Below are positions 26,499-35,512 of a stretch of 64,000 nucleotides of DNA, piece after piece. Below the pieces are notes generated by a model. It was given only the letters and a program-made list of their open reading frames with translations. It was not told where the DNA came from and ran no database searches. This DNA comes from Arcanobacterium_A hippocoleae_A (GTDB taxonomy: Bacteria; Actinomycetota; Actinomycetes; Actinomycetales; Actinomycetaceae). Numbering within the stretch: the stretch's first letter is position 1; the number at the start of each line of letters is the position of its first letter. The position numbers were made by a program, and so were the translations under genes. Location of the stretch: NCBI GenBank assembly GCA_040360365.1, contig CP136412.1. One strand, written 5' to 3'.

Positions 26499-27429
26499 TT
26501 TTCACCTCGCTGCATAACCCGCACCTGCACCACAGTAACGATAAGCAAAATCAAAAACAGGATTGTTGCCACCGTCGCCCCATACCCGGCACGATTATTC
26601 ACAAATGTTTCCTGATACACCTGGAAGACCATCGTGGTAGTACCTGTCCCCTGCGGACCGCCGCGCGTCATCACGTTGATAATGTCAAATACTTGAATCG
26701 AGTTGAGCAGCACCGTAATTGAAAGGAAAAAGTTGTGGGCCGAAGCTGCGGCAAAAGAACTTTCCGTAAATGTGTCCATGGCGAAGCACCGTCGATCTCT
26801 GCTGCTTCATCGAGATCCTTCCGCCGCCCTTGTAAGGCAGCTAAATAAATCACGAAAGTATATCCCAGATTTTTCCAAATGTACGTCACGGTAACCATAA
26901 AAAGCGCCCAATTCGGATACTGATAAAAATCCGGAGCCGGAATTCCGAAACGTTCCAGTACGTCGGCAATCAACCCAAAATCAGGAGCAAAAATAAACTG
27001 AAAAGCCACACCAATCGCAGCACCCGAAATAACATACGGCGCAAAAACTACCGAACGAACAAAATTGCGTCCGCGCAGCCGCTGATCCAACACAAGCGCA
27101 AGAAAAAGCCCTAACACAAGTGAACCGATTACCGCAGCAAGCGTGAATATCAGCGTATTTCCGAGAATCGTCCACGTATTGGGATTCTGCAGCCACTCTT
27201 CATAATTAGCAAAACCAATCCAATTCGCTTCGGGAGCTGCCAAATTCCAATCAGTAAATGAGAGCCGAATATTATCTGCTAACGGCCGATAAGTAAATAC
27301 CCCCAGAAAAATAAGATTTGGGATAAGTAAAACAGCCGCTAAAAACAACTCGTGGCGATCTGGGCGATCCGAACGTTGATTTAGTTTTCCGATATTTTTC
27401 GTTTTGCTCGCAGGTGCGTGGAACATCAT
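26495..27429 (-). CDS. ugpA: ABC transporter permease, UgpA-like (apparent frameshift)
   Basis: 311 residues when read through. It starts MMFHAPASKTKNIGKLNQRS at ATG 27429 and has six membrane segments. The EAA loop is DEAAEIDGASPWTHLRKVLL, immediately before the break. Adding one base to the A run 26727-26731 gives PTTFFLSITVLLNSIQVFDI, the expected segment 5, and carries the frame to VVQVRVMQRGEK with a stop overlapping ugpE. First gene of ugpAEBC; 407 bases of divergent promoter region separate it from the kinase gene. Confidence 0.88.
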
Positions 27430-27836
27430 GTTCCCGACTCTAAATACTAAAATTGAACCGAAAACATCTAGTTCCAAAATATAAAATTAACAAACCGTAA
27501 AACTTTTATCGTGCTGCTGAATTGCTTACGCAGAGAAATCGATTCAGTTGGAAATTATTTCCAGGTTAATTGCAATATTTTCAGGCAAAATCTTTAATTT
27601 TTCCTGGCGGAAAATTCCGGCAGTTAACTGCCGCCAAGATAAAATCAGCCAGTATGCTTTCTGCCACAACCCAGCATTTCGGCACATACAATCGCAGCAG
27701 ATTTCAGTGCGCAAACATTTTGCTGTGAGCTGCTTGCGCAGCGCAGAATCGGTTTTTCTCGTTTTTGCGCTAATGTCGAATTCATGATTGCAGCTTCACA
27801 CCGGTGGATTACCCGCACTTCACGAAAAAGATTCGC
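27430..27836. other. Divergent promoter region, ugpA / glucokinase-like gene
   Basis: About 400 bases that must contain both promoters. It is A/T-rich near ugpA. A perfect palindrome GGCAGTTAACTGCC (27619-27632) lies inside a wider TGGCGG / CCGCCA repeat (27605-27636) and is the best operator candidate. No coding potential recognised. Confidence 0.5.
27619..27632. promoter_or_regulatory. Candidate operator palindrome
   Basis: Perfect 14-base palindrome GGCAGTTAACTGCC in the divergent region, flanked by outer arms TGGCGG and CCGCCA. The position between ugpA and the kinase gene suits a shared operator; it could also form an RNA hairpin. Confidence 0.4.
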
Positions 27837-28632
27837 ATGGCTCGTCTTGAGTCTCTCCGCAAGCCCTGCAACACTCTGACTGTAGACTGCGGCGGCGGCG
27901 GCATCAAAAGTGCGATCCTTGACCGGCAAGGAGGCGTGATCAGCAAATCAATCCGGACCGAAGTGAATTACCCTTTTACCCCGGATGATTTGCGTGAGAT
28001 TATCGAAACTCAGACTGCGCATCACCAGCTGCCGTTCCAACGCATTACCGTCGGGATGCCCGGAGTGATTCGCCAAGGTGTAATAACTTATACCCCGCAT
28101 TATATTCGCGACGGCGGACCGCACACCAGCATTAATCCCCGTCTTGCCGCACTCTGGAACGGATTAAATTTAGCCCGCAAATTTGGCGCACATTTCTCAG
28201 TTCCATGCAAAGTTTTGAACGATGCTGAAGTAGCGGCATACGCAGTAATTCGCGGTATCGGAAATGAACTGGTGCTGACACTTGGTACCGGGCTTGGGTG
28301 TGCTTTTTCGTCGACGGCGAGCTTGCTCCGCACCTCGAATTTTCTCATGCCCCGTTCCGTACTAATCAAACTTTTGATGAAGCTATCGGTCAAGAATCAC
28401 GAGTTATTTTGGGTGACGAGAAATGGTCAGCCGAGGTACTTGCCGCTTTACAGTCTCTTTGGCCCGTATTCCGCTGGGATCAGCTTTATCTCGGCGGGGA
28501 AATACTCCGCTGATTACGGTTAATACACAGACCGAAATTAACCGTTTAGCTGCCGAAACTGCCGGACAGGGATCAATCATTTTCATTGAAAATTCTGCCG
28601 GCACCACTGGCGGCGTTGCTGTCTGGAAATAG
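27837..28632 (+). CDS. Polyphosphate glucokinase-like ROK kinase (two apparent frameshifts)
   Basis: About 265 residues once two breaks are repaired. The phosphate loop TLTVDCGGGGIKSAILDRQG near the N-terminus and the later VLNDAEVAAYAV and LTLGTGLGCAFFVDGELAPH blocks fit the polyphosphate/ATP glucokinase branch of the ROK family, which makes glucose-6-phosphate. The second glycine of the usual DIGGTG is kept; the threonine is changed to glycine. Breaks: T run 28304-28308 and G run 28496-28499; one extra base in each gives a single 798-base frame ending TAGGTTGGVAV-like (GTTGGVAVWK). The ROK zinc motif is absent, as expected in this branch. It is divergent from ugpA. Confidence 0.75.
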
Positions 28633-29428
28633 GACAGATCGGAAATAGGCCAGACAATTAAAATGCTTCCGAAAAATTAGAATCAGTATTTGATTCCCGG
28701 TTCAATAATTGAGTCCCGGTTTTCGGGAAAGATTTGCACTTTTTGCGCCAGGATTTATCTGCCGAAAATAAAATTCGTTTCCGGATATTTTACTTTTATA
28801 GCTTCCGGCAGAAAATAAATTTCGAAAACTCACCGCCAAAAAACATTATTATGACCTTTGGCTGATTTTCACCGCATTTACTCCGCTACACTTGATACTG
28901 GCAGACACGATCAGAAATCGAAGAAGATTGACGGCGTGCTGTTTCCCGGCAGTTAATCGCTGCGTCGTTATATTGAAAATATTTTGGTTTGTTTGTTGTG
29001 TGTTTTTCAACATATCGGCGATTGATTATCTCACCGCTAAATTTGGCGGTGGAAACTGCAGAGATAAATAACGGTGAAAAAACGAATCCTTTTCGGTGTG
29101 TGGGCAGGTAGATATATCCGTTCACGCACCGCCGTTTTTTGAATATCGCAAAAGATTTGTATTTTCGGGCAGGCGTTGTTTTTTATCGTCTTAAATTTTG
29201 CAATATCATCAGGTAGAAAACCGCGCTAGAATTTAAACGTTCCGCACATTGCTGCGATACAAATCAGGAAATCCGGCAGCATCTGCTAGCTGCTTCGGAA
29301 TTTGGTTTATTTCACTCTTATCAGATTTCCAATCCTGCGCCGTGTTTCCTGCATCATGCTTCCTGCACAGTGCGTTAGATATCTTCCCAACCTCCAAAAA
29401 AACAAATCGCCATTCGATAAGGAAAAAC
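28633..29428. other. Gene-free stretch between the kinase and the phosphodiesterase
   Basis: About 800 A/T-rich bases with no credible frame. Short minus-strand frames (for example 28886-29125) lack ribosome-binding sites and known features. A small repeat CACCGC / GCGGTG lies at 29032-29051. The phosphodiesterase promoter presumably lies near the right end. Confidence 0.5.
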
Positions 29429-30183
29429 ATGCCAAACTGCCAGCTCATTGCCCATCGCGGGTTAAACACATTAGCTCCGGAAAATACGTTTTCTGCTTTT
29501 TATGCCGCGGTAAAACACGGCATTAACTGGATTGAAACTGATATCGATATTCTTGGCGACGGCACTCCGATTATTATTCATGATTCAAGTCTCGATCGGA
29601 CAACAAACCGCTCCGGCAGCTATTACGATTTGACCGCAGCAGATATTCCGACGATTGATACCGGCAGCTGGTTTTCTGCAGATTTCATCGGCGAACCGCT
29701 GCCGACGCTAAGCGGTTTAATTGATTTCATGAACAAGTATCAGCTCAATGCAAACATTGAAATCAAGTCAAATGAACAAGGGAAAAACAAACACTGGTGC
29801 TCATTGAAGCAGTGATTACAGAACTGGAAAGGCTTGATCCAAAGCGCGAAATAATTGTGTCCTCTTTTAATCATGTGCTTTTAGAAAAATTTAAACAGCG
29901 CGCACCAAAACTTCCGGTCGGTTGTCTTTATGAACAAGGAATGCTCCGACCTGATTGGAAGAGTGTGCTTGAACTTGTCGGAGCAGCATATATTCATCCC
30001 CATGAAGCTGATTTGACTGCACAGCGGGTGGCGCTCTGCCACAGCGCAGGATTCGGTATCAACACTTGGACGGTAAATGACCGTAACCGCGCAAATCAGC
30101 TTGCAAATTGGGGTGTCGACGGAATCATTTCAAATATCGCACATGAGCTGAAAACAATTTCCGGTGCAAAATCCGTACAGTGA
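29429..30183 (+). CDS. ugpQ: Glycerophosphodiester phosphodiesterase (apparent frameshift)
   Basis: 251 residues when read through; hydrolyses glycerophosphodiesters to glycerol-3-phosphate and an alcohol. It has no signal peptide, so it is cytosolic like UgpQ. The catalytic landmarks are IAHRGLNTLAPENTFSAF (His near residue 9, Arg, Glu), ETDIDILGDGTPIIIHDSSL with the metal-binding Glu/Asp and second His, and the C-terminal INTWTVNDRNRANQLANWGV DGIISN. ATG 29429 follows ATAAGGAAAAAC. The break is at the A run 29783-29787; one added base joins EQGKKQTLVLIEAVITELER. Its presence beside ugpAEBC supports glycerophosphodiester uptake and use, though it is transcribed separately. Confidence 0.92.
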
Positions 30184-30276
30184 AAATCTCGTAATAGTTG
30201 GATTAGATTTTTACCCACGTAATTATTTGCTGGTACGGCACAAGGGAAATTTGCCCCATCGAACTCGAAACTGAAT

Positions 30277-30320
30277 AAAATTTTGCGGGAGTGCCCAAAC
30301 GGACTCTCCCGCAAAATTTG
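30277..30320. terminator. Bidirectional terminator between ugpQ and rplQ
   Basis: Arms AAAATTTTGCGGGAG and CTCCCGCAAAATTTG around a 14-base loop. The A/T ends supply a T-tract on either strand, so it can end both the plus-strand phosphodiesterase and the minus-strand rplQ transcripts. Confidence 0.85.
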
Positions 30321-30340
30321 CTGTTATTAAAAGCGAAACT

Positions 30341-30871
30341 TTACTTCGCTGCTGCTTCACTTACCTCTTCCGCAGCTTCAGCTTCCATTTCGGCTGCCTC
30401 GGATTCAACTTCAGTTTCGGCTGCAGCTGGCGTTGTTTCTTCCGCAGCTGCTGGCTCTTCCTGCACAGCTGCAGCAGGTTCTGCATCCTGCTTTGGCTTC
30501 GGTTTTGCCGATACAGCTTCAAGCACAAGCGAAATCTCTGCCTGCGGTGCATTATCGCCCTTGCGGTTTGGAAGTTTCACAATACGGGTATATCCGCCGT
30601 CGCGATCTGCAAATTTTGGAGCGAGTTCTTCAAAAAGCACATATGCTGCTTCCCGATCGCGTAAAACAGAAAGCGCAAGACGCCGATTGTGCGTATCGCC
30701 CTTCTTTGCCTTCGTGATTAGCTTTTCAACGTAAGGACGAACACGCTTCGCCTTAGCTTCGGTGGTCACAATAGACTCGTTAAGAATGAGCTGTTTGCAA
30801 AGGTTTGCAATAATTAGACGCTCATGCGCTGGGGAGCCGCCCAGACGCGCACCCTTAGTGGGCTTAGGCAT
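30341..30871 (-). CDS. rplQ: 50S ribosomal protein L17
   Basis: 176 residues. The L17 core (MPKPTKGARLGGSPAHERLI to YTRIVKLPNRKGDNAPQAEI) takes the first 118; a tail of about 55 residues of Ala and Glu (EEPAAAEETTPAAAETEVES) follows. Such acidic Ala/Glu extensions are known from actinobacterial L17. It follows rpoA by 48 bases and ends the alpha-operon with the bidirectional terminator. Confidence 0.97.
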   Translation of the reverse strand: MPKPTKGARLGGSPAHERLIIANLCKQLILNESIVTTEAKAKRVRPYVEKLITKAKKGDTHNRRLALSVLRDREAAYVLFEELAPKFADRDGGYTRIVKLPNRKGDNAPQAEISLVLEAVSAKPKPKQDAEPAAAVQEEPAAAEETTPAAAETEVESEAAEMEAEAAEEVSEAAAK

Positions 30872-30919
30872 TTTTATCTCCTAATAAAAGTCTTTACACA
30901 GCTTTCGAATCGAAATTCG

Positions 30920-31921
30920 TTACTGCAGGTCGTCACTGAAAGTCATCGGGTAGTTGTCGTCTCCCAAACCAGAAATAAAACCGGCTGGCGAATCCTTCAG
31001 ACGAAGATCGTACTTTGCAAGTTCGTCTTTCACGTCTTCAATCGACTTTGCACCGAAGTTCCGGATATCAAGCAAATCCGCTTCCGAACGGAGTACTAAT
31101 TCGCCCAGCGTATGAATCCCTTCGCGCTGCAAACAATTCTGCGAACGTGCCGGCAAATTCAATACGGTAATTGGACGCTGCAAATCCGATGACTGCTGTT
31201 CTTGCACTGGAGCTTCCTTCAGTTCAAGCCCTTCGACCTCCTCGTTTAATTCAGTACATAAACCAAAGAGCTCAACAAGAGTCTTTCCAGCAGATGCAAA
31301 CGCATCACGCGGAGCCATTGACTCCTTGGTCTCAACATCAACAATGAGCTTGTCGAAATCCGTACGCTGCCCCACACGGGTGGCTTCTACCTTGTATGAA
31401 ACCTTAACCACTGGAGAGTAAATTGAATCTACAGCAATACGGCCAATCTCGTAATCTGGAGAATTGTTTTGCTGTGCCGAAACGTAGCCGCGGCCGCGTT
31501 CAACAGTCAAATCAACCTCAATCTTGCCCTTTTCGTTGAGCGTTGCAATCACGAGATCAGGATTGTGGATTTCCACTCCGGACGGCGGAGTAATATCCGA
31601 CGCAAGAACTTCACCTGGCCCTTGCTTCCGCAAGTACATCAGTACAGGTTCGTCATGTTCTGAAGTAACTACAAGATCCTTCAGATTCAAAATAATCTCA
31701 GCTACATCTTCTTTGCAGCCTTCAATAGTGGAGAACTCATGAAGCACACCGTCGATATGGATCGAGGTAACTGCCGATCCGGGAATCGAGCTCAGCAGCG
31801 TTCGACGCAGCGAATTTCCAAGAGTGTAACCAAAACCTGGCTCAAGCGGATTTAAAGTGAAACGTGAGCGGGTATCGGATAGCTTCTCCTCGGTAAGAAC
31901 AGGACGCTGTTCGATGATCAC
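30920..31921 (-). CDS. rpoA: RNA polymerase alpha subunit
   Basis: 333 residues from GTG 31921 (VIIEQRPVLTEEKLSDTRSR), which has an AAGGAAAG site just upstream; an in-frame start at 31948 would add nine residues that include this site. The N-terminal domain has the assembly motif PLEPGFGYTLGNSLRRTLLS, and the C-terminal domain has the DNA/activator-binding helices ITVLNLPARSQNCLQREGIH and SIEDVKDELAKYDLRLKD. rpsK lies upstream, but rpsD, which often stands between them, is absent. Confidence 0.97.
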   Translation of the reverse strand: MIIEQRPVLTEEKLSDTRSRFTLNPLEPGFGYTLGNSLRRTLLSSIPGSAVTSIHIDGVLHEFSTIEGCKEDVAEIILNLKDLVVTSEHDEPVLMYLRKQGPGEVLASDITPPSGVEIHNPDLVIATLNEKGKIEVDLTVERGRGYVSAQQNNSPDYEIGRIAVDSIYSPVVKVSYKVEATRVGQRTDFDKLIVDVETKESMAPRDAFASAGKTLVELFGLCTELNEEVEGLELKEAPVQEQQSSDLQRPITVLNLPARSQNCLQREGIHTLGELVLRSEADLLDIRNFGAKSIEDVKDELAKYDLRLKDSPAGFISGLGDDNYPMTFSDDLQ

Positions 31922-32144
31922 TATTTCTTTCCTTTCATTGGCGCCCACTATATGACGCCATTTTGATTCCTAGCCGGCATAATATCTGCCAGCGGAAGTT
32001 TGAGCGAAACTCACAGAACGGTATCGAAGCGAAAATCCGCAAGGTGTTAAATACTGTGCCTTACTGTATATTTTCAGCTGTTATACCGATTGTGCTGTTG
32101 TTACAGCTAAGTTCCGCACCGGAAAGGGCTTGACGCCCCGAGAA

Positions 32145-32540
32145 TCAAACGCGGCGGCGCTTCGGCGGACGGCAGCCATTATGAGCCTGCGGAGTCACAT
32201 CCGAAATCGAGGTGACTTCCAGACCGGAAGCTGTCAAGGAACGAATTGCGGTCTCGCGGCCCGAACCCGGACCTTTCACGAAGACATCAACCTTTTTCAT
32301 TCCATGATCCATCGCACGACGGGCAGCGTTTTCCGCAGCAAGCTGTGCAGCATACGGGGTGGATTTACGAGAACCCTTGAAACCAACTTGACCGGATGAA
32401 CAAGCTGCAATCACTTCACCTTTCGGATCAGTGATTGAAACGATGGTGTTATTGAAGGTGGACTTGATATGTGCCTGACCTACAGCGATATTTTTGCGCA
32501 CAGTACGACGCGGGCGACGCGTCTGTGTCTTTGGTGGCAT
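32145..32540 (-). CDS. rpsK: 30S ribosomal protein S11
   Basis: 131 residues. Core motifs GQAHIKSTFNNTIVSITDPK, KGSRKSTPYAAQLAAENAAR and the C-terminal DVTPQAHNGCRPPKRRRV are those of S11, which shapes the 30S platform and the mRNA exit. It follows rpsM by 54 bases. Downstream about 220 bases separate it from rpoA without rpsD. Confidence 0.98.
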   Translation of the reverse strand: MPPKTQTRRPRRTVRKNIAVGQAHIKSTFNNTIVSITDPKGEVIAACSSGQVGFKGSRKSTPYAAQLAAENAARRAMDHGMKKVDVFVKGPGSGRETAIRSLTASGLEVTSISDVTPQAHNGCRPPKRRRV

Positions 32541-32594
32541 TTAAATCTCCTGAAATCTATCGTCGATTCACGCTTGCAGCGCAAACTACTTATT

Positions 32595-32963
32595 TTACTT
32601 CTTCTTACCTGCAACGGTACGCTTTGGCCCTTTACGGGTGCGTGCGTTCGTCTTCGTACGCTGACCGTGTACTGGCAAACCGCGACGGTGGCGCAGACCC
32701 TGATAACTGCCGATTTCAATCTTCCGGCGAATATCAGCTTGAATTTCGCGCCGCAAATCGCCTTCTACCTTGTAGTTTTCATCGATATGTGCTTTTAGCT
32801 TAACCAAATCGTCTTCAGTAAGATCTTTCACGCGCGTATCTGGATTTACACCAGTTGCGGCAAGTGTTTCCTGAGCGCGTGTGCGGCCGATTCCAAAAAT
32901 GTAAGTAAGCGCGACTTCGACCCGCTTTTCACGGGGCAAATCAACGCCAGATAGACGTGCCAT
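32595..32963 (-). CDS. rpsM: 30S ribosomal protein S13
   Basis: 122 residues, MARLSGVDLPREKRVEVALT through the helix-two-turn-helix GIGRTRAQETLAATGVNPDT to the lysine-rich tail HGQRTKTNARTRKGPKRTVA that reaches the P-site tRNA. In the infA-rpmJ-rpsM-rpsK run, with about 200 bases between it and rpmJ. Confidence 0.98.
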   Translation of the reverse strand: MARLSGVDLPREKRVEVALTYIFGIGRTRAQETLAATGVNPDTRVKDLTEDDLVKLKAHIDENYKVEGDLRREIQADIRRKIEIGSYQGLRHRRGLPVHGQRTKTNARTRKGPKRTVAGKKK

Positions 32964-33169
32964 GCTAATTGGCTCCTATTTAGTAATTCCGAAGGTGTGG
33001 AACACTGTTTTCTGAGCGATGTTATCAATACATCCGCATTTACTCAGCCACAGCCCTCGGCCTGTGGGTTGCACGCATGTGCTAACAGTGTTTTTACTTC
33101 ATCCCATCCGCCTTGATGACTTACCGATCTAGTGTTTAGCCGGAAAGACTTGCGTCTGGAATTCCAGGA

Positions 33170-33286
33170 TTAGCCCTGGCGCTGCTTGTGCCGCGGATTA
33201 GAGTCACAAATGACCATCACACGGCCGTGCCGACGGATAATTTTGCAGTTTTCGCAAATCCGCTTCACGCTTGGCTTGACCTTCAT
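33170..33286 (-). CDS. rpmJ: 50S ribosomal protein L36
   Basis: 38 residues: MKVKPSVKRICENCKIIRRH followed by GRVMVICDSNPRHKQRQG. The zinc-type ligands Cys11, Cys14, Cys27 and His33 are all kept (C+ form). ATG 33286, stop TAA 33170. It lies 160 bases downstream of infA in the usual order and would be missed by a 60-residue cutoff. Confidence 0.97.
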   Translation of the reverse strand: MKVKPSVKRICENCKIIRRHGRVMVICDSNPRHKQRQG

Positions 33287-33445
33287 AGTGTCTTTTCCTC
33301 TGCCGCTCGGATTCGTTACCGTATCCAAAGCAGCATCTCTCGTTAGTTAATTTCTTACTTTTGCTTTGCCGAAACAAACAAGTTTCGATTCCCAATATTT
33401 TCAGCGTTTAACTCATCTCATAAAATATGAAACAAGTTGGTACTG

Positions 33446-33667
33446 CTACTTATAGCGATAAGTAATTCGACCGCGCGTCAAATCATAAGGTGTTAGCTCC
33501 ACAACCACACGGTCGTTCGGAAGGATCTTGATGTAGTGCTGACGCATTTTCCCCGAGATGTATCCGAGCACCATATGCCCGTTATCCAGCTCAACAGTAA
33601 ACATTGCGTTCGGCTTCGCTTCAACAACGGTGCCTTCTACTTCGATGACGCCTTCTTTTTTAGCCAT
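33446..33667 (-). CDS. infA: Translation initiation factor IF-1
   Basis: 73 residues, a single OB fold: MAKKEGVIEVEGTVVEAKPN, then MVLGYISGKMRQHYIKILPN and the terminal YDLTRGRITYRYK. Binds the A site of the 30S subunit during initiation. Standard place upstream of rpmJ; map lies 209 bases upstream. Confidence 0.98.
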   Translation of the reverse strand: MAKKEGVIEVEGTVVEAKPNAMFTVELDNGHMVLGYISGKMRQHYIKILPNDRVVVELTPYDLTRGRITYRYK

Positions 33668-33876
33668 TTTCCCCGCTTACTTCGGTTTCTTGCAACTTCT
33701 GAAACTCTTTATTGATTTTCATCAACGCCGAATTTCGCTGATAAAACACGTCAAGACGCATGATACCAAACAACAAGTCTACGCTAATTAAAAAGCATTA
33801 CGGAAGATATAATATAGTGTAACTAGTCACTCTACTTATTGTTGAGTGAAATATTTAAACCCGCAAATCAAAACTG

Positions 33877-34724
33877 TCAAACACTGAGCGGTACCGGCGT
33901 AATACCGTACTTTGCAAGTTCTTTTATCCCGCCATCCGGCTCTGTAAGCACCCAAATCCCGTTTGAATGCAGCGCAACTTCATGCTCCCAATGGCAAGCA
34001 TCACTGCCGTCGGCAGTAATAACCGTCCAGCCGTCATCCAGTGTGCGGTTTTTCTGATTGCCGGCAACAAGAATCGGCTCAATACAAAGCACCATTCCGG
34101 GCTTTAGTTTAGGTCCGCGCCGGTTGGTCCGGAAGTTCAGGACTGTCGGTTCCATATGCATTTTTGATCCAATGCCGTGACCAGTAAAATCCAAGACAAT
34201 ATCTGGACGCTCATTTTCCGAAAATGTACACACATAATCGTCAATCGCATTTCCGATATCGCTCACACGTTTTCCGGCCGCCATCGCCGCAATTCCGCGC
34301 CACATTGATTCGCGGGTGATTTCCGAAAGCCGCTCCCGCGCAACAGTCTTTTCGGCATCCCCGCCCGGCACAACTACAGTGATACATGCGTCGCCATGCC
34401 AGCCGTCGACGACTGCACCGCAATCCAGCGATACGATGTCACCCGGTTGAATCACCCGATCCCCGGAATCCCATGCACGATTGTTTCATTTACCGAAATA
34501 CAGGTTTGCCCGGGATAATCATAGTAACCATAAAAATTCGATTTCGCATTATTAGCTTTCAGTGTTTCAAGCGCTATTTGATCAAGTTCCCGAGTTGTAA
34601 TTCCCGGCCGAATTGCCGCGCGTAAAGCCTTGTGAATTTCGGCAACAACGAGTCCTGCCTGCCGAATTTTTAAAATTTCACTGTCACTCTTGTATTCAAT
34701 TTGCTCGCGGCTAAAAATTGCCAT
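33877..34724 (-). CDS. map: Methionine aminopeptidase type I (apparent frameshift)
   Basis: 282 residues once repaired; removes the initiator methionine from new proteins. ATG 34724 (MAIFSREQIEYKSDSEILKI) follows AAAGGAG. The first piece ends just after NETIVHGIPG; adding one base to the C run 34461-34464 gives GIPGDRVIQPGDIVSLDCGA, the metal-site aspartates then follow (DCGAVVDGWHGDACIT), then GHGIGSKMHMEPTVLN with the catalytic histidine, CIEPILV and the last glutamate in HWEHEVALHSNGIWVLTEPD. It lies between adk and infA, as in other actinobacteria, but the terminator after adk suggests a separate promoter. Confidence 0.95.
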
Positions 34725-34834
34725 ATTACTTAGATTCTCCTTTAAGCTCCGCAATACTTTTCAATTCGTATTTCAATTCGTATTTGTGATCGAATTTCAC
34801 CAAAATTTTCCGAAATCGGATTTAATGTGAAAAA

Positions 34835-34867
34835 TGGCGTCTTGAAGACTCTTACTTCAAGACGCCA
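34835..34867 (-). terminator. secY-adk terminator
   Basis: Perfect 13-base arms TGGCGTCTTGAAG and CTTCAAGACGCCA with a 7-base loop, followed by TTTTT on the minus strand. It starts 12 bases past the adk stop and separates secY-adk from map. Confidence 0.92.
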
Positions 34868-34878
34868 CCATACAATAG

Positions 34879-35460
34879 TTAGCGATTCAGAAATTCATGC
34901 ACGGAATTTACAAGACTTGCAAGAACTTCCGCAATTGTTCCAGTACCGTCGACGTTCAAAAGCAGTCCGCGTTCTTGGTAGATATCAATCAGCGGAGCTG
35001 TCTCTTGATGATAAACTTCGATGCGGTGCCGAATGACTTCTTCAGTGTCATCGACACGGTTTTCAATCTCTGCACGATGCAGCAGCCGTCCAACAATCGC
35101 TTCATCCGGAATCGCGAGTTCAATCACGCCGTCCAGGGAAACACCCAATTCGGTAAGGATTTTGTCTAGTGCTGCAACCTGATGCACATTACGCGGATAA
35201 CCATCGAGAATAAATCCGGCTTTCACATCAGCTTGCGAAAGCCGATCTTTTACCAGCGCATCAGTAACCTCATCCGGAACAAGATTTCCGCCGTCAATAT
35301 ACGATGCTGCAATCTTCCCTAATTCGGTACCTTCCGAAATGTGAGTGCGGAAAATTGATCCAGTGGAGATTGTTGGGACACCCAACTTTTCAGCTAAAAC
35401 TTTCGCCTGCGTCCCTTTGCCCGCTCCTGGCGGACCAACCATAATCAATCGTGCTTTCAC
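34879..35460 (-). CDS. adk: Adenylate kinase
   Basis: 193 residues; equilibrates ATP + AMP with 2 ADP. The P-loop GPPGAGKGT is at 9-17 and the AMP site includes FILDGYPRNVHQVAALD. It is the short form: the LID is a short stretch (HRAEIENRVDDTEEVIRHRI) with no zinc cysteines, as in most actinobacteria. It follows secY by 52 bases and shares its transcript up to the terminator. Confidence 0.97.
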   Translation of the reverse strand: MKARLIMVGPPGAGKGTQAKVLAEKLGVPTISTGSIFRTHISEGTELGKIAASYIDGGNLVPDEVTDALVKDRLSQADVKAGFILDGYPRNVHQVAALDKILTELGVSLDGVIELAIPDEAIVGRLLHRAEIENRVDDTEEVIRHRIEVYHQETAPLIDIYQERGLLLNVDGTGTIAEVLASLVNSVHEFLNR

Positions 35461-35512
35461 TTTTCTTCGCCCCTATAAAGTTGCCTGTTATCCGTTAAAC
35501 CGCACCAAGCGA

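Noticed and set aside
28886..29125. 79-codon minus-strand frame in the gap before ugpQ
   Set aside because: Basic, cysteine-containing low-similarity sequence without start signals or neighbours; likely chance.
24185..30183. Calling ugpA, ugpB, the kinase and the phosphodiesterase pseudogenes
   Set aside because: Their breaks are identical in kind to those in rpoC and ribosomal genes, so decay is not needed to explain them.
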